64,000 bases of DNA from Tumebacillus_A lipolyticus (GCF_042682745.1 NZ_JBHUIO010000006.1:1-64000), one strand, 5' to 3'. Counted from the first letter of the stretch, positions 8,253-17,719 are shown. Program-made: numbers and translations. The notes: generated by a model from the letters alone, not told the origin.

Positions 8253-9149
8253 TCAATCCCTCTTTGCCTCGGCGATCAGTTCGAGCAGGTCTGCCTCCTC
8301 AAACTGGTAGACCTCGTTGCAGAAGTGGCAGACGAGCTCTGCCCGCTTGTCCTCTTCCATGATCTTGGTCAGCTCCGCCGCGCCGAGCGACAGCAGACCG
8401 CGGGCAAACCGCTCGTGGGAGCAGTCGCAGCGGAAGCCGATCTCGACCTTTTCATTGAAGTTGATGTCGCCTGGGATCAACCGCTTCAAGATCTCCTCTG
8501 GCGTGTATCCCTGCACGAGCAGTGAAGTGATGTGCGGGAACTGGCGAATCTGATTTTCGATGTAGTCGATATCCTCGTCCGACACCCCTGGGAGCAGCTG
8601 GAGCAAAAAGCCGCCCGCAGCAGTCACCGCCTGATCCTTCCCGACCAGAACGCCAAGCCCGAGCGCAGACGGAGTCTGTTCGGACTGGGCAAAGTAGTAC
8701 AGGAAATCGTCCCCGATCTCCCCGGTCGCCAGCGGCACGGAGCCGATATACGGCTCCTTCATCCCCAAGTCTTTGATCACATAGAGAAAACCATCGCCGA
8801 CCGCTGCGCCGACATCCAGCTTTTCGACATCGCCGAACACGATGCCATCTTTCGGAGCCAGTTCGACCAGCGGGTTGTCCACATAGCCGCGCACATGGCC
8901 CTCGCTGTCTGCCGTCGCCACGATGCGCCCGAGCGGGCCGTCCCCGCGAATCTGCAGTGTGACCGTCTCCTTGCCTTTTAACATCACGCCCATCATCGCA
9001 GCCATCGTCGCCGTCCGACCGAGGGCGGCGCTTGCCAAAGCGAGTGCCTTGTTGCGATCGGAAAGCTCCCTGACGATCTCCGTCGTTATGCATGCAAACG
9101 CGCGAAGCTTGCCGTCGAGTGCGGTTGCGCGTACCAAATAATCGCTCAT
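8253..9149 (-). CDS. hslO: Redox-regulated chaperone Hsp33
   Basis: Hsp33 is a cytoplasmic holdase activated by oxidation of a zinc-bound cysteine tetrad. The 298-residue product carries the tetrad near the C-terminus as CDC (in RCDCSHERF) and CxxC (in LVCHFCNEVYQF), and the family segment GDGPLGRIVATAD in the N-terminal domain. The ATG at 9149 has a GGAGGAA site. The gene is directly upstream of cysK, the conserved Bacilli order. It is the last syntenic gene before the plus-strand island begins. Confidence 0.95.
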   Translation of the reverse strand: MSDYLVRATALDGKLRAFACITTEIVRELSDRNKALALASAALGRTATMAAMMGVMLKGKETVTLQIRGDGPLGRIVATADSEGHVRGYVDNPLVELAPKDGIVFGDVEKLDVGAAVGDGFLYVIKDLGMKEPYIGSVPLATGEIGDDFLYYFAQSEQTPSALGLGVLVGKDQAVTAAGGFLLQLLPGVSDEDIDYIENQIRQFPHITSLLVQGYTPEEILKRLIPGDINFNEKVEIGFRCDCSHERFARGLLSLGAAELTKIMEEDKRAELVCHFCNEVYQFEEADLLELIAEAKRD

Positions 9150-9321
9150 TCTGTCGTTCCTCCTCAATGCTGAAAACGGTGCTGAACACACCGAACTGCA
9201 GATGGTAAAACTTGCACATCTCCAAACACTACTCTATGTTAGCATGATCCTCCCCCAGTTGTAAGTATACGAAGCGGCAGCAAAAGAGTGAGACGGATGG
9301 CGATCGCGCTTCATACGATAG

Positions 9322-10452
9322 GTGAAAACGCTACAGTGGAAGGTGACCCCCTTGGAGCAACCTCTGCTCGGACTGATGACGACCGATCTTCCGCGGCCGA
9401 CCGCCACACGACTTCCCCCCACGTGGGAGCTGCTGTCAGCAGTCGGGCGCGAGGCGGAGATCCCCATCCTGTTTTTTCACCCGCATCAGATGGCGCTTGG
9501 CGCGAACAGCGTGTCGGGCTTCCGGCAGCGAGCGAACGGCTCCTGGTGGTACGGCCGAACGAAGCTGCCGCACCTGATCGTCGACCAGGTGTTTGTGCAC
9601 ATCGCACGCCTCGATCCCCAGTACGCAGCGCTCAAGCGATCGCTGCGAGCGCGCGGCATCCCGGTGCTCAACCCGCGCCTGCCCGACAAGCGCGGCGTCT
9701 GGCGCGCCCTGTCCGACTCCCCTGCCCTCGCCGCTCATCTGCCGGCGACCGACTCCTTGCTGCGGGCGGAGGAGGCGATCGGCTGGCTGACGCGCTACCC
9801 GAGCGTCTTTTTGAAGCCGGTTCGCGGTTCGAAAGGGCAAGGCGTGCTGTGCATCTCCCGAGCTGAGGACGGTCTGTTCACCATCGCTGAGCAAAAGCGA
9901 CGCACCGTCGACCGAGCTCAGCTGCTCCAGCTGATCGCCGCGCAGCTGAAGCGAACGCCGCACCTGATTCAGCAAGGCGTTTCGCTCGTCGAGGTCGGCG
10001 GTTGCAAAATCGACCTGCGCGTCGTGCTCTTTCGCGATGGAGAGCGGAGGTGGCGGCCGGTGACCACCGTGCCGCGAGCGGGGCAGGCGGGGCAAGCGGT
10101 GACCAACCTCGCGCGCGGCGGACGGATCGAACCGCTCTCTTGGCTGGAGGCGGAGATGAACAAACGGCGGCTGAACATGCCCACCCGCGAGCAGATCGAA
10201 CAGGTCGCCATCCTCACTGCCGAAGCGCTGACACCGATCCGACCCACGCTGGCCTTTCTCGGCATCGACATCGGGCTGACCACCGACGGCGAGCTGTACC
10301 CGCTCGACATCAACCCGCGCCCTGGCCGCCAAGCGCTGTCGATGGCAGATCGCAAAGCGGCCTATCAGCATCTGCTCGCCTTCTGCACGACGATCGCCCC
10401 GCCGCGCAGAAAAGCTGTGCCGCCGCTCCGATCCGATCGGCAGAAATTCTGA
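9322..10452 (+). CDS. YheC/YheD-like ATP-grasp protein
   Basis: About 376 residues resembling the YheC/YheD family, some members of which are spore-coat associated in Bacillus. The ATP-grasp part includes PSVFLKPVRGSKGQGVLCIS (about residues 164-183) and FLGIDIGLTTDGELYPLDIN with NPRPGR near the end, where metal ligands are expected. Substrate unknown. The GTG at 9322 has no convincing ribosome-binding site, so in-frame GTG 9343 or TTG 9352 are alternatives. It is divergent from hslO, and a terminator separates it from dinB. Confidence 0.7.
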   Translation: MKTLQWKVTPLEQPLLGLMTTDLPRPTATRLPPTWELLSAVGREAEIPILFFHPHQMALGANSVSGFRQRANGSWWYGRTKLPHLIVDQVFVHIARLDPQYAALKRSLRARGIPVLNPRLPDKRGVWRALSDSPALAAHLPATDSLLRAEEAIGWLTRYPSVFLKPVRGSKGQGVLCISRAEDGLFTIAEQKRRTVDRAQLLQLIAAQLKRTPHLIQQGVSLVEVGGCKIDLRVVLFRDGERRWRPVTTVPRAGQAGQAVTNLARGGRIEPLSWLEAEMNKRRLNMPTREQIEQVAILTAEALTPIRPTLAFLGIDIGLTTDGELYPLDINPRPGRQALSMADRKAAYQHLLAFCTTIAPPRRKAVPPLRSDRQKF

Positions 10453-10471
10453 CCCTTTCAGCGCTTGGAAG

Positions 10472-10509
10472 AAAAAACCGTCTCGCCCTAGAGTCGAAAC
10501 GGTTTTTTT
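10472..10509 (+). terminator. Terminator after the ATP-grasp gene
   Basis: aaaaaaccgt (10472-10481) pairs with acggtttttt (10499-10508) and ends in a T run. Confidence 0.75.
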
Positions 10510-10560
10510 GTTATGCTGAAGAAATAGAAACGTTTGTTCGATTACATGGAGGTGAAACGG

Positions 10561-11757
10561 ATGGAGCGAACGATATTACATCTCGATATGGATGCGTTTT
10601 TTGCATCGGTCGAGCAGCGCGACCAGCCGGAGTTGCGCGGTCGCCCGGTGATCATCGGCGGACCTGCGTCCGGGCGTGGTGTCGTCTCGACCTGTTCCTA
10701 TGAAGCGCGGGTGTTTGGCGTCCGCTCCGCCATGCCGACCGCAGAGGCGCAGCGCCGCTGTCCGGACGGCATCTTTCTCTTCCCGAACATGAGAAAATAC
10801 AGCACCGTCTCCCGTCAGATGTTTGACATCCTCGCACGCTATACGCCGCTGATCGAGGGTCTTTCGGTCGACGAGGCGTTTCTCGACGTCACCGGCAGCG
10901 CCCGCCTGTTCGGGGATGGCCTGACGATCGCGAGGAGGCTGAAGCAGGACATTCGCGACGAGCTTGGCCTGAGCGCGTCGGTCGGCATCTCCTACAATAA
11001 ATATCTCGCCAAGCTCGGCTCCGATCTGGAAAAGCCGGATGGGCTCGTCCTGCTGAACCGGGAGGATCTGCTCCATCGCGTTCACCCCCTGCCGATCACC
11101 CGCCTGTGGGGCGTCGGCAAGAAGAGCGCCGAACAGCTGCAGCGCCTCGGGCTGAAGACGATCGGCGATGTGGCCAACATGGATCTGAAGCGCATGCGCA
11201 TCCACCTCGGCGATTTTGCCGATCACATCTATCGGCTGTCGAACGGCCTCGACGATCGACCGGTCGAGCCGGAGCATGAGGTCAAATCGGTCGGTCACGA
11301 GACGACCTTCGCCGCAGATGTGCAGGAGATCGCCTTCCTCGAAACCACGCTGCTCAGCCAAGCGGTCAAGGTGGCGCGCCGCCTGCGCCGCAAAGGTGTG
11401 AAAGGGCGGACGGTGACGCTGAAGCTGCGCTACGCCCCCTTTCGCACGATCACCAGAAGCCAGACCTTGCCTGCACCCACCCATTTGGAACAGACGATCT
11501 ACGAGGTGGCGAAACGACTGCTCGCCAAGTGCGCGCTCACGAAAAAGGATGCGATCCGGCTGATCGGCGTCTCGGTCAGCGGGCTTTGTGCAGACGACCA
11601 ACAGCATGCGGAGCAGCTCAGCCTGTTCGACGATCTCAGCTTTCGCGCCCCCGACCCAAAACAGGAGGAGCTTTCGAAGACGGTCGACCTGCTGAAAGAC
11701 AAATTTGGCGAAAACATCGTCACGCGCGCACGATTGATCAAGCGCGAGGACATGTAA
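10561..11757 (+). CDS. dinB: DNA polymerase IV (Y-family)
   Basis: A translesion polymerase of 398 residues. The palm carries LHLDMDAFFASVEQRD near the start and the catalytic GLSVDEAFLDVT, with the fingers motif YNKYLAKLGSDLEKPDG. The helix-hairpin-helix region LPITRLWGVGKKSAEQL and little-finger domain follow. A beta-clamp-binding peptide, EQLSLFDDL, lies near residue 360. The ATG at 10561 has GGAGGTG seven nt upstream, so the earlier in-frame ATGs at 10534 and 10546 are unlikely. No LexA box was identified upstream. Confidence 0.95.
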   Translation: MERTILHLDMDAFFASVEQRDQPELRGRPVIIGGPASGRGVVSTCSYEARVFGVRSAMPTAEAQRRCPDGIFLFPNMRKYSTVSRQMFDILARYTPLIEGLSVDEAFLDVTGSARLFGDGLTIARRLKQDIRDELGLSASVGISYNKYLAKLGSDLEKPDGLVLLNREDLLHRVHPLPITRLWGVGKKSAEQLQRLGLKTIGDVANMDLKRMRIHLGDFADHIYRLSNGLDDRPVEPEHEVKSVGHETTFAADVQEIAFLETTLLSQAVKVARRLRRKGVKGRTVTLKLRYAPFRTITRSQTLPAPTHLEQTIYEVAKRLLAKCALTKKDAIRLIGVSVSGLCADDQQHAEQLSLFDDLSFRAPDPKQEELSKTVDLLKDKFGENIVTRARLIKREDM

Positions 11758-11805
11758 TCCTGTATACTAATAGATATAAAATTCTGATAATAAAGGAGAT
11801 ATGCG

Positions 11806-12183
11806 ATGACAACCCATACGTTAGCTACGATGTTTCAATTTATGTTGATTGCGGCACTTTTGCTCAACCTTTACACCTTCCTCGTGCGCACCAAGCGGAA
11901 CGCGTTGCCGGAGTTGGACAAGTATCTCTACGGCATCAGCCTCGGCGGGCTTTTCCTTGCGCTGTTCCTGACCTATTTCGACCTCAGCTTCACTCGCTTC
12001 TTTGCTGTCGTCGGGACGCTGGCCGCCCTGCTCGTCATCATCCGCAACTCGCAGTCGATCACCGCGCTGAAAGACAGCCTGCCGCCGAGAGAGCGCACCA
12101 ATCTGCTTCGCCTCTATCTGGGAGCGATCGGGATCGCCGGCATCCTCGGTGGATTTTTCGGCTATTCTACCTATGTGGCCTAG
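11806..12183 (+). CDS. Small hydrophobic membrane protein, unknown function
   Basis: 125 residues with a good AAAGGAG site before ATG 11806. Hydrophobic segments at about residues 7-27, 43-60 plus 64-79, and 104-124 suggest three to four transmembrane helices. A charged linker (TALKDSLPPRERTN) precedes the last one. I do not recognise a family. It starts 48 nt after dinB and ends just before a strong terminator, so it is either the tail of the dinB transcript or has its own promoter. Confidence 0.7.
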   Translation: MTTHTLATMFQFMLIAALLLNLYTFLVRTKRNALPELDKYLYGISLGGLFLALFLTYFDLSFTRFFAVVGTLAALLVIIRNSQSITALKDSLPPRERTNLLRLYLGAIGIAGILGGFFGYSTYVA

Positions 12184-12205
12184 CGCACGAATCGGTTCGC
12201 TTTCC

Positions 12206-12247
12206 AGCATGACGCGCAGAAAACATCGCGTCATGCTTCTTTTTTTG
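12206..12247 (+). terminator. Terminator after the small membrane protein gene
   Basis: A perfect 11-bp stem (agcatgacgcg with cgcgtcatgct) and 10-nt loop are followed by tctttttttg. Confidence 0.9.
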
Positions 12248-12318
12248 ATCGCTGCTGTCACAAAAGCCGCTCGGGCGGTTTCGTATAGATAGAAGCCCGC
12301 GATGAAAGGAGGCGCAGA

Positions 12319-12861
12319 ATGGAGGGAATCGCACGCATGGCAGAACGACCGAGTTCCCATACCGCTCCGCCATTTCCAGAGCTGTTCAAAACCTACTACC
12401 CGCAGGTTGTCCGGCAGATCATGCGCATCACTCGCGATCAGTCGGCAGCAGAAGACCTCGCCCAAGAGGTGTTTCTGAAACTGTACGATCAAGACATTCG
12501 CCTCATTGAAAATATCGGTGGGTGGCTGATGCAAGCGGGCATTTACGCCGCCTACAACTATCTGCGCGGTGAGAAAAGGCGCAATGCCCGCGATGAAGAG
12601 CAGGCGCATCACAGCTCGCAAGTGGAACCATCACCTGAAGACCGCTGGCTCCATCAGGAGGAGATCGAAGCGGTTCGCGAGGCGATCTTCTCTCTGCCGG
12701 AGCGCGATCGCACCTTGCTGATGATGAAATACTCCGGCTACAACTACAAAGAATTGGCCGAAGCAACCTCGGTCGATACCGGCTCGGTCGGCACGTTGCT
12801 CGCCCGCGCCAGACGCAAATTTCGAGATCTCTATCAACGAAAAAGGGGGTCTGAGGCATGA
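12319..12861 (+). CDS. ECF-type RNA polymerase sigma factor
   Basis: A 180-residue extracytoplasmic-function sigma factor. Region 2 spans about residues 22-95 (FKTYYPQVVRQIMR, AAEDLAQEVFLKLY). Region 4 spans about 125-175 (LPERDRTLLMMKYSGYNYKE, followed by a helix-turn-helix ending in LLARARRKFRDLY). ATG 12319 follows AAAGGAGG. The gene overlaps the next by ATGA, the classic arrangement of an ECF sigma with its anti-sigma. The segment upstream may be autoregulated, but I could not define a promoter. Confidence 0.9.
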   Translation: MEGIARMAERPSSHTAPPFPELFKTYYPQVVRQIMRITRDQSAAEDLAQEVFLKLYDQDIRLIENIGGWLMQAGIYAAYNYLRGEKRRNARDEEQAHHSSQVEPSPEDRWLHQEEIEAVREAIFSLPERDRTLLMMKYSGYNYKELAEATSVDTGSVGTLLARARRKFRDLYQRKRGSEA

Positions 12862-14063
12862 ACAACTGTCCACAAGAAGCACGCATCCAAGCATATGTCG
12901 ACGGCGAACTCTCTCGCCAAGAGCGCAAGGAGCTCGCCCTTCACCTCGACCAGTGCGACCTCTGTCGCCAAGCCCTCCTTGAGCTGAAGCGCCTGACCGC
13001 CTGGGCGGATGAGGCGCTCGCCGAAAGCTTCGCCCCGCTTCCTGAAGAGGCGAAGATCGACGTCGAGCAAGCTTGGTCGCGCTTTGAAGCGAAACTGCGC
13101 GAGCGCACAGCTGGTGCAAGCGCAGCGATCGAGCCGACCCGGCCGATCGAAACGATTGCAACCCCACCCCAAACGAAACGGAGCTGGTTTAGCATGGCAA
13201 AAACATATCAAAAATGGATCGCAGGCACGGCGGCGGCCGCACTGGTCGTCTCGGTGATGACCATCCCGCAAGTTCAAGCGGCAGCAGACGGACTGCTCTC
13301 CATCTTCCGCGTCAACAAAGTGGAGATGGTCAAAGTCACCCAAGAGGATCTGCAGAGCATCGGACAGCTCTTCTCCGGTCACGAGATCGGCGAAAAGACG
13401 ATCAGCGGGCTCGGGAAATTCTGGGTCGATGAAACTCGCGAACAGCAAAATTTCGAATCGCTGGACGGGATGAAAGCGGCAGGTGTTTCCCCGATCACTC
13501 TCCCTGCTGGCTATGAGTTCCAATATGGTGGCATTCAGCCTGAGTATACGATCAACATGCAGTTGGACACCGACAAGGCGAACAAGATGCTGGCCCAGCT
13601 GAACGCAGGCGTAAAATTTGACGAGAAGCTGAACGACAAGCATTTTGCGCTGACCTTCCCGAAGACGACCAGCTATCAGTTCGGGCAAAACAATGGCGAA
13701 TGGATCAACTACAAAGTGTTCAGCTCGCCGAAGCTCAACGTGCCGGCCGATGTGGATGTGGAAGAGCTGCGCCGGACGATTCTCGCCTCGCCGCTCCTGC
13801 CGCAAGGAGTCAGCGCACAGCTCTCTTCGATCAAAGATTGGAAGACCACGCTGCCGATTCCATTCTTCGAAGGCAAGAAGAAAGCGGAAGATGTTAAAGT
13901 AAAGGGCAACAGCGGTCTGTTCCTGCCCGAGCAGTATGGCAACAGCGCCTCATTGATGTGGGAAGCGGACGGAGAGATTCACAACATCTCCCTCTATTTC
14001 CAAGCTGAAATGTCAGATCAAGAGCTGAAAGCTAAACTGCTGAGCATCGCCAACAGCCTCTAG
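12858..14063 (+). CDS. Membrane anti-sigma factor with zinc-finger domain
   Basis: 401 residues. The N-terminal ZAS-type domain (about residues 1-50) has the H-x3-C-x2-C motif HLDQCDLC that binds the cognate sigma factor. A single membrane segment lies near residues 116-135 (WIAGTAAAALVVSVMT), leaving a large extracytoplasmic C-terminal sensor-like part of about 260 residues. This topology, plus the 4-nt overlap with the sigma gene, supports the role. The signal sensed is unknown. Confidence 0.87.
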   Translation: MNNCPQEARIQAYVDGELSRQERKELALHLDQCDLCRQALLELKRLTAWADEALAESFAPLPEEAKIDVEQAWSRFEAKLRERTAGASAAIEPTRPIETIATPPQTKRSWFSMAKTYQKWIAGTAAAALVVSVMTIPQVQAAADGLLSIFRVNKVEMVKVTQEDLQSIGQLFSGHEIGEKTISGLGKFWVDETREQQNFESLDGMKAAGVSPITLPAGYEFQYGGIQPEYTINMQLDTDKANKMLAQLNAGVKFDEKLNDKHFALTFPKTTSYQFGQNNGEWINYKVFSSPKLNVPADVDVEELRRTILASPLLPQGVSAQLSSIKDWKTTLPIPFFEGKKKAEDVKVKGNSGLFLPEQYGNSASLMWEADGEIHNISLYFQAEMSDQELKAKLLSIANSL

Positions 14064-14141
14064 AAGCGAACGTCAGATGGGAGCAAGAGCAGCCGCCAAT
14101 CGGTTTGCTCTTGTTCTGTTCTGCACGGAAAGGAGTTACTC

Positions 14142-15107
14142 ATGAGCGACCTCGTGATTCAGACATGGAATCTCACCAAACAGTATGACGGAAGAGCGGG
14201 CTGTAAAAATATCACCCTCGAAGTGCCGCGCGGCGTCGTCTTCGGGTTTATCGGGCCAAATGGCGCAGGCAAGAGCACGTTTGTCCGCACGATGCTCGGG
14301 CTGATTCACCCGACGAGCGGACGTGCCGAGATGATGGGCCGACCGATCGGCGATATCGACACCAAGCGCAAGATCGGCTATCTGCCCGAGCTGTTTCGCT
14401 ATCAGGACTGGCTGACCGGCCGCCAGCTGTTGGAGACGCACGCAGAGTTGGCAGGAGTCCCGCGCCATCTGCGCAAGAAGCGCGTTGACGATCTGATCGA
14501 GCGCGTCGGCATGGCCGGGAGAGCGGACGGGAAGATTCGGAAGTTCTCCAAAGGGATGCAGCAGCGGATCGGTCTGGCCTGCGCGCTGATCAGCGACCCC
14601 GATCTGATCTTCCTCGACGAGCCGACTTCTGCGCTCGACCCGATCGGGCGTCGGGAGGTCCGCGATCTGATGTCCGAATTGAAACGGGAAGGCAAGACGG
14701 TCTTCTTGAACTCGCACCTGCTCTCCGAGGTGGAGACGATCTGCGACCATGTGGCGATCATTCACAAAAGCGAACTGGTCGTCCAAGGGGAATGGCGCAA
14801 GCTGACAGAGGCGCAGACCAGAGTGCAGATACGGGCTGCCGGCCTGACCAAGGGCATTCTGAACAGCCTCGACGGGCTGATCCGCGCTTGGGAGCCGGTC
14901 GATTCCTCGGCGGAGGACAACACGCAGCGATTCCTGCTCCAACTGTCGGGGGACGACCAGATTCCTGAGCTTGTCAATCTGTTCAGCCAGCGGGGTGTGA
15001 TGCTGTACGAGCTGGTGCCGATCCAACCGCATCTGGAAGATGTCTTCCTGCACTGGGTGAACCGAAAGGAGCAAGAGCATGTTCTCAATCGCCAAACTGT
15101 CATTTAA
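14142..15107 (+). CDS. ABC transporter ATP-binding protein
   Basis: A 321-residue ATPase of the ABC-2/DrrA type. It has Walker A GPNGAGKST (about residues 41-49), the signature FSKGMQQRIGLACAL in its degenerate exporter form, Walker B DLIFLDEPTSALDP and a switch histidine in LNSHLLSEVE. A C-terminal extension of about 100 residues is typical of these exporters. It starts 78 nt after the anti-sigma gene and overlaps the permease by 29 nt, so all four genes may be one transcript controlled by the sigma factor. Confidence 0.92.
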   Translation: MSDLVIQTWNLTKQYDGRAGCKNITLEVPRGVVFGFIGPNGAGKSTFVRTMLGLIHPTSGRAEMMGRPIGDIDTKRKIGYLPELFRYQDWLTGRQLLETHAELAGVPRHLRKKRVDDLIERVGMAGRADGKIRKFSKGMQQRIGLACALISDPDLIFLDEPTSALDPIGRREVRDLMSELKREGKTVFLNSHLLSEVETICDHVAIIHKSELVVQGEWRKLTEAQTRVQIRAAGLTKGILNSLDGLIRAWEPVDSSAEDNTQRFLLQLSGDDQIPELVNLFSQRGVMLYELVPIQPHLEDVFLHWVNRKEQEHVLNRQTVI

Positions 15108-15951
15108 AGAAACGCTCTATAAGCGCATCTTTCTGATCGCCCTGCTGATGACGATCGCCTTTTTGATCTTTTTTGGCGTCGCCAACCACTACGCCTCCAA
15201 AGAGCTGGAAGAACAGTTAAGCTTTCTCGGCGGTGACATCGGCCAGCTGTTGATGGAAAAGTCGATGTTTGCCACCCAAATTCTTTCGATCGGACTCTTT
15301 TTTGCCAACTTTATCACGATCTTGCTGACGACGCTCTCCACGGTCGGCAGCGTGTCTGGCGAGATCGAAAGCCACCAGATCGACACGATTCTCGCGCGGC
15401 CGATCAAGCGTCGCGATCTGATCCTCGGTAAATTTATCGGGCTGGGCAGCTTGCTGGTGCTCTACTCGCTGTTTATCTTCGGCGGCGTCATTTTGATGAA
15501 CAAGCTGTTCGGCGGTGCGCTGACCATCACGCTCAGCTTCGAGCAGTTTGCCAAAGCGGGCTCCCTGTTTCTAACCCTCCCCCTGATCACGGCGGCGCTC
15601 GGTCTCTGGCTCTCCACTCGCCTGACGACGATCAACGGCGGCATCATCATGATCGTCCTGTTCGGCATCAGCTTTATCGGTGGCTTTATGGAGCAGTTTG
15701 GTGCGCTGATGAAAAATGTGGCGCTGCAAAACATCGGCATCCTCTCCTCGCTCGTCTATCCGATCGACGCGCTGTTCAGGCGCATGACCGTCATGCTCTT
15801 CGACGTGGCGGACAGCCCGCTCTCCTTTGCTGCGAAGGGCTTGTTTGGCACGGTGGCCATGCCGAGCAATGCGATGCTCATCTATTCGTTCCTGTATGGA
15901 GCGCTCCTGCTCTTCTTAGCCGTTCGGAAGTTTAGCAAGCGGGACGTCTAG
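15079..15951 (+). CDS. ABC-2 type permease
   Basis: 290 residues with about six hydrophobic segments: residues 17-33, a second after the extracytoplasmic loop, then clusters through the middle, and a final one near 265-280 (LIYSFLYGALLLFLAV). The N-terminal layout, a transmembrane helix then a soluble loop before further helices, is typical of ABC-2 exporters. AAAGGAG precedes ATG 15079 inside the ATPase gene. It is the partner of that ATPase. The exported substrate is unknown. Confidence 0.88.
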   Translation: MFSIAKLSFKETLYKRIFLIALLMTIAFLIFFGVANHYASKELEEQLSFLGGDIGQLLMEKSMFATQILSIGLFFANFITILLTTLSTVGSVSGEIESHQIDTILARPIKRRDLILGKFIGLGSLLVLYSLFIFGGVILMNKLFGGALTITLSFEQFAKAGSLFLTLPLITAALGLWLSTRLTTINGGIIMIVLFGISFIGGFMEQFGALMKNVALQNIGILSSLVYPIDALFRRMTVMLFDVADSPLSFAAKGLFGTVAMPSNAMLIYSFLYGALLLFLAVRKFSKRDV

Positions 15952-15997
15952 TTTTACAATAAGGATGCTCCTCGGCAGGTATTGGAGCTCGAAGCCT

Positions 15998-16033
15998 ATA
16001 AAAAACAGCACTCGGCAAGAGTGCTGTTTTTCT
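15998..16033. terminator. Bidirectional terminator between the ABC permease and galE
   Basis: aaaaacagcactc (16001-16013) pairs with gagtgctgttttt (16019-16031), giving T runs on both strands. It can serve the plus-strand ABC operon and the minus-strand galE. Confidence 0.85.
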
Positions 16034-16346
16034 TCTCTGGACAACAAGGATCGCTCGCGCCCCCTGAACGGAGCCGCACATGCCGTTCACCAGCACCACA
16101 TCAACAAGCCTCCGATCTTGTGCACCCGTTGCATCGATCTGCTCCCGAAGGCGTCCCCAGATCTCACCCGTCCATCCAACTTCGATCTGGTGGGCCATAA
16201 TGCTCGCTCCAATCGCATCGCACTTGTCGCGATCTCCACTTCCCGCTTTGCACCCTCCATCCCCTCAGTTCCAGCCTCATCAAACGCTGAAGTGATCACG
16301 CTGTTCTCCCTCCGTTTCGCTTCATCGGCCGACCGACTGGCGCGGC
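16034..16346. other. Unassigned intergenic stretch
   Basis: Two overlapping short minus-strand frames cross this stretch (to 16087 and across the terminator to 15932). Neither has convincing protein character, and the second reads through the terminator hairpin. It is most likely the galE 3' region, possibly with gene remnants. Nothing else was recognised. Confidence 0.4.
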
Positions 16347-17369
16347 TCAATGATTGCTCACGTCGCCCTGGTAACCGGAGGGGTACCGCAGATGCCAGTT
16401 CCAAGCGCTGGAGATGATCGTCGACAGATCGCTGTGCTTCGCCTGCCAGCCGATCGCTTCCCTGATCTTTTCCGCCTGCGCCACCAACTCAACAGGTTCG
16501 CCCTGTCTGCGCTCCTTCTCCTGCACCGGAAAGCACACTCCCGTCTCCTGCGTCACCGTCTCGATTACCTGACGATCTGATACCCCCCTGCCCGTCCCCA
16601 CGTTATATGCGCCGCTCGCAAGGCCCGTTTTCAACGCATCGACAGCCAGCACATGCGCTTCTGCCAGATCTTGCACGTGGACATAGTCGCGAACACTCGT
16701 CCCGTCCTGCGTGTTGTGATCCGTGCCGAAGATCGAGACCATCTCGCGCAGCCCGAGCGCCGTCTGCAGCACGAGCGGGATCAGGTGCGTCTCGGTGTCG
16801 TGATGCTCGCCGAGCGTCCCATCCAGCGCAGCACCTGCCGCATTAAAATACCGCAAAGCGATCCAGCGCAACCCGTATGCCTTCTCCAACCATTCGAACG
16901 ATTGCTCGATCATCAGCTTGGACAGTCCATACGGATTGAGCGGTTTTTTCTCCGCCTCTTCCGCGATCGGCACCGCCTCAGGACTTCCATACACGGCTGC
17001 CGTCGAGGAGAACACGATCGTGTTGACCCCTTGCGCGATCAGATTCGAGACGAACTGCATCGTCTTCGCCGTATTTTCCAGGAAATAAAGATCTGGTTTC
17101 GCGATCGATTCGCTGACCTGACCGCGTCCGGCAAAATGGATGACCGCTTCGACGCGGTGCGTGTGGATGATCTCCTCGATCACATCCTGATCAGCGATGT
17201 CCGCCTGATAAAACGGCACGTCTGGCGGAACGGCCGCTCGATGTCCTGTCACCAAATTGTCCACAACGACCGCCTGCAGACCTCTTCTCCGCAGCGCCTG
17301 CACCGTGTGACTCCCGATGTATCCAGCACCGCCCGTCACCAAAATGCTCCCTTTTGCTCCAGCTTTCAT
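16347..17369 (-). CDS. galE: UDP-glucose 4-epimerase
   Basis: An NAD-dependent short-chain dehydrogenase that interconverts UDP-glucose and UDP-galactose for polysaccharide or sugar metabolism. The 340-residue product has the Rossmann motif VTGGAGYIGSH at the N-terminus, the catalytic serine in FSSTAAVYG, YxxxK in NPYGLSKLMIEQ, and the substrate segment RYFNAAGA. The ATG at 17369 has a GGGGGG site 6 nt upstream. It appears monocistronic, flanked by hairpins on both sides. Confidence 0.94.
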   Translation of the reverse strand: MKAGAKGSILVTGGAGYIGSHTVQALRRRGLQAVVVDNLVTGHRAAVPPDVPFYQADIADQDVIEEIIHTHRVEAVIHFAGRGQVSESIAKPDLYFLENTAKTMQFVSNLIAQGVNTIVFSSTAAVYGSPEAVPIAEEAEKKPLNPYGLSKLMIEQSFEWLEKAYGLRWIALRYFNAAGAALDGTLGEHHDTETHLIPLVLQTALGLREMVSIFGTDHNTQDGTSVRDYVHVQDLAEAHVLAVDALKTGLASGAYNVGTGRGVSDRQVIETVTQETGVCFPVQEKERRQGEPVELVAQAEKIREAIGWQAKHSDLSTIISSAWNWHLRYPSGYQGDVSNH

Positions 17370-17518
17370 ACGTTTCCCCCCTAGATCGCCATCGTTTTTC
17401 ATCGTTCAACTGGTCGTTCCGCTCTGCTCGATCGCTCTTCGTCTTCATCATAGCGTCTGAACTTTAGAAACCCGTTAAAAAATGACCCGCTCCTGCGCTC
17501 TGCGAAAAGTTTCCCATC

Positions 17519-17556
17519 AAAAAAGCGGAACAGTGCCGATCATGGCGCTGTTCCGC
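17519..17556 (-). terminator. Hairpin with T tract upstream of galE
   Basis: gcggaacagtgcc (17525-17537) pairs with ggcgctgttccgc (17544-17556), with one G-T pair, and a T run follows on the minus strand. It lies about 150 nt upstream of galE with no gene between it and the thrS terminator. It is either a second thrS terminator or an attenuator in a galE leader. The rest of 17370-17821 shows no gene I can support. Confidence 0.65.
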
Positions 17557-17683
17557 AGTGCAAGGAACGATTCCGATCTGGATGCTGACATGTTGAGGTT
17601 CCATTCGATCCGCCCAGCGATCCTAAGCTTCCTTGCTTGCCAAACTTGATCGAGGTGAAACGAACGGCGCGCCTTGAAGCACG

Positions 17684-17719
17684 AAAAAGGCTAGCCCCTG
17701 CACAGAGGCTAGCCTTTTT
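17684..17719 (-). terminator. thrS terminator
   Basis: aaaaaggctagcc pairs with ggctagccttttt around an 11-nt loop, about 100 nt beyond the thrS stop. It is symmetric enough to work on both strands. Confidence 0.85.

Noticed and set aside
15932..16404. Two overlapping minus-strand frames downstream of galE
   Set aside because: One reads through the terminator hairpin and the other starts inside galE. Protein sequences look random, though a decayed gene cannot be excluded.
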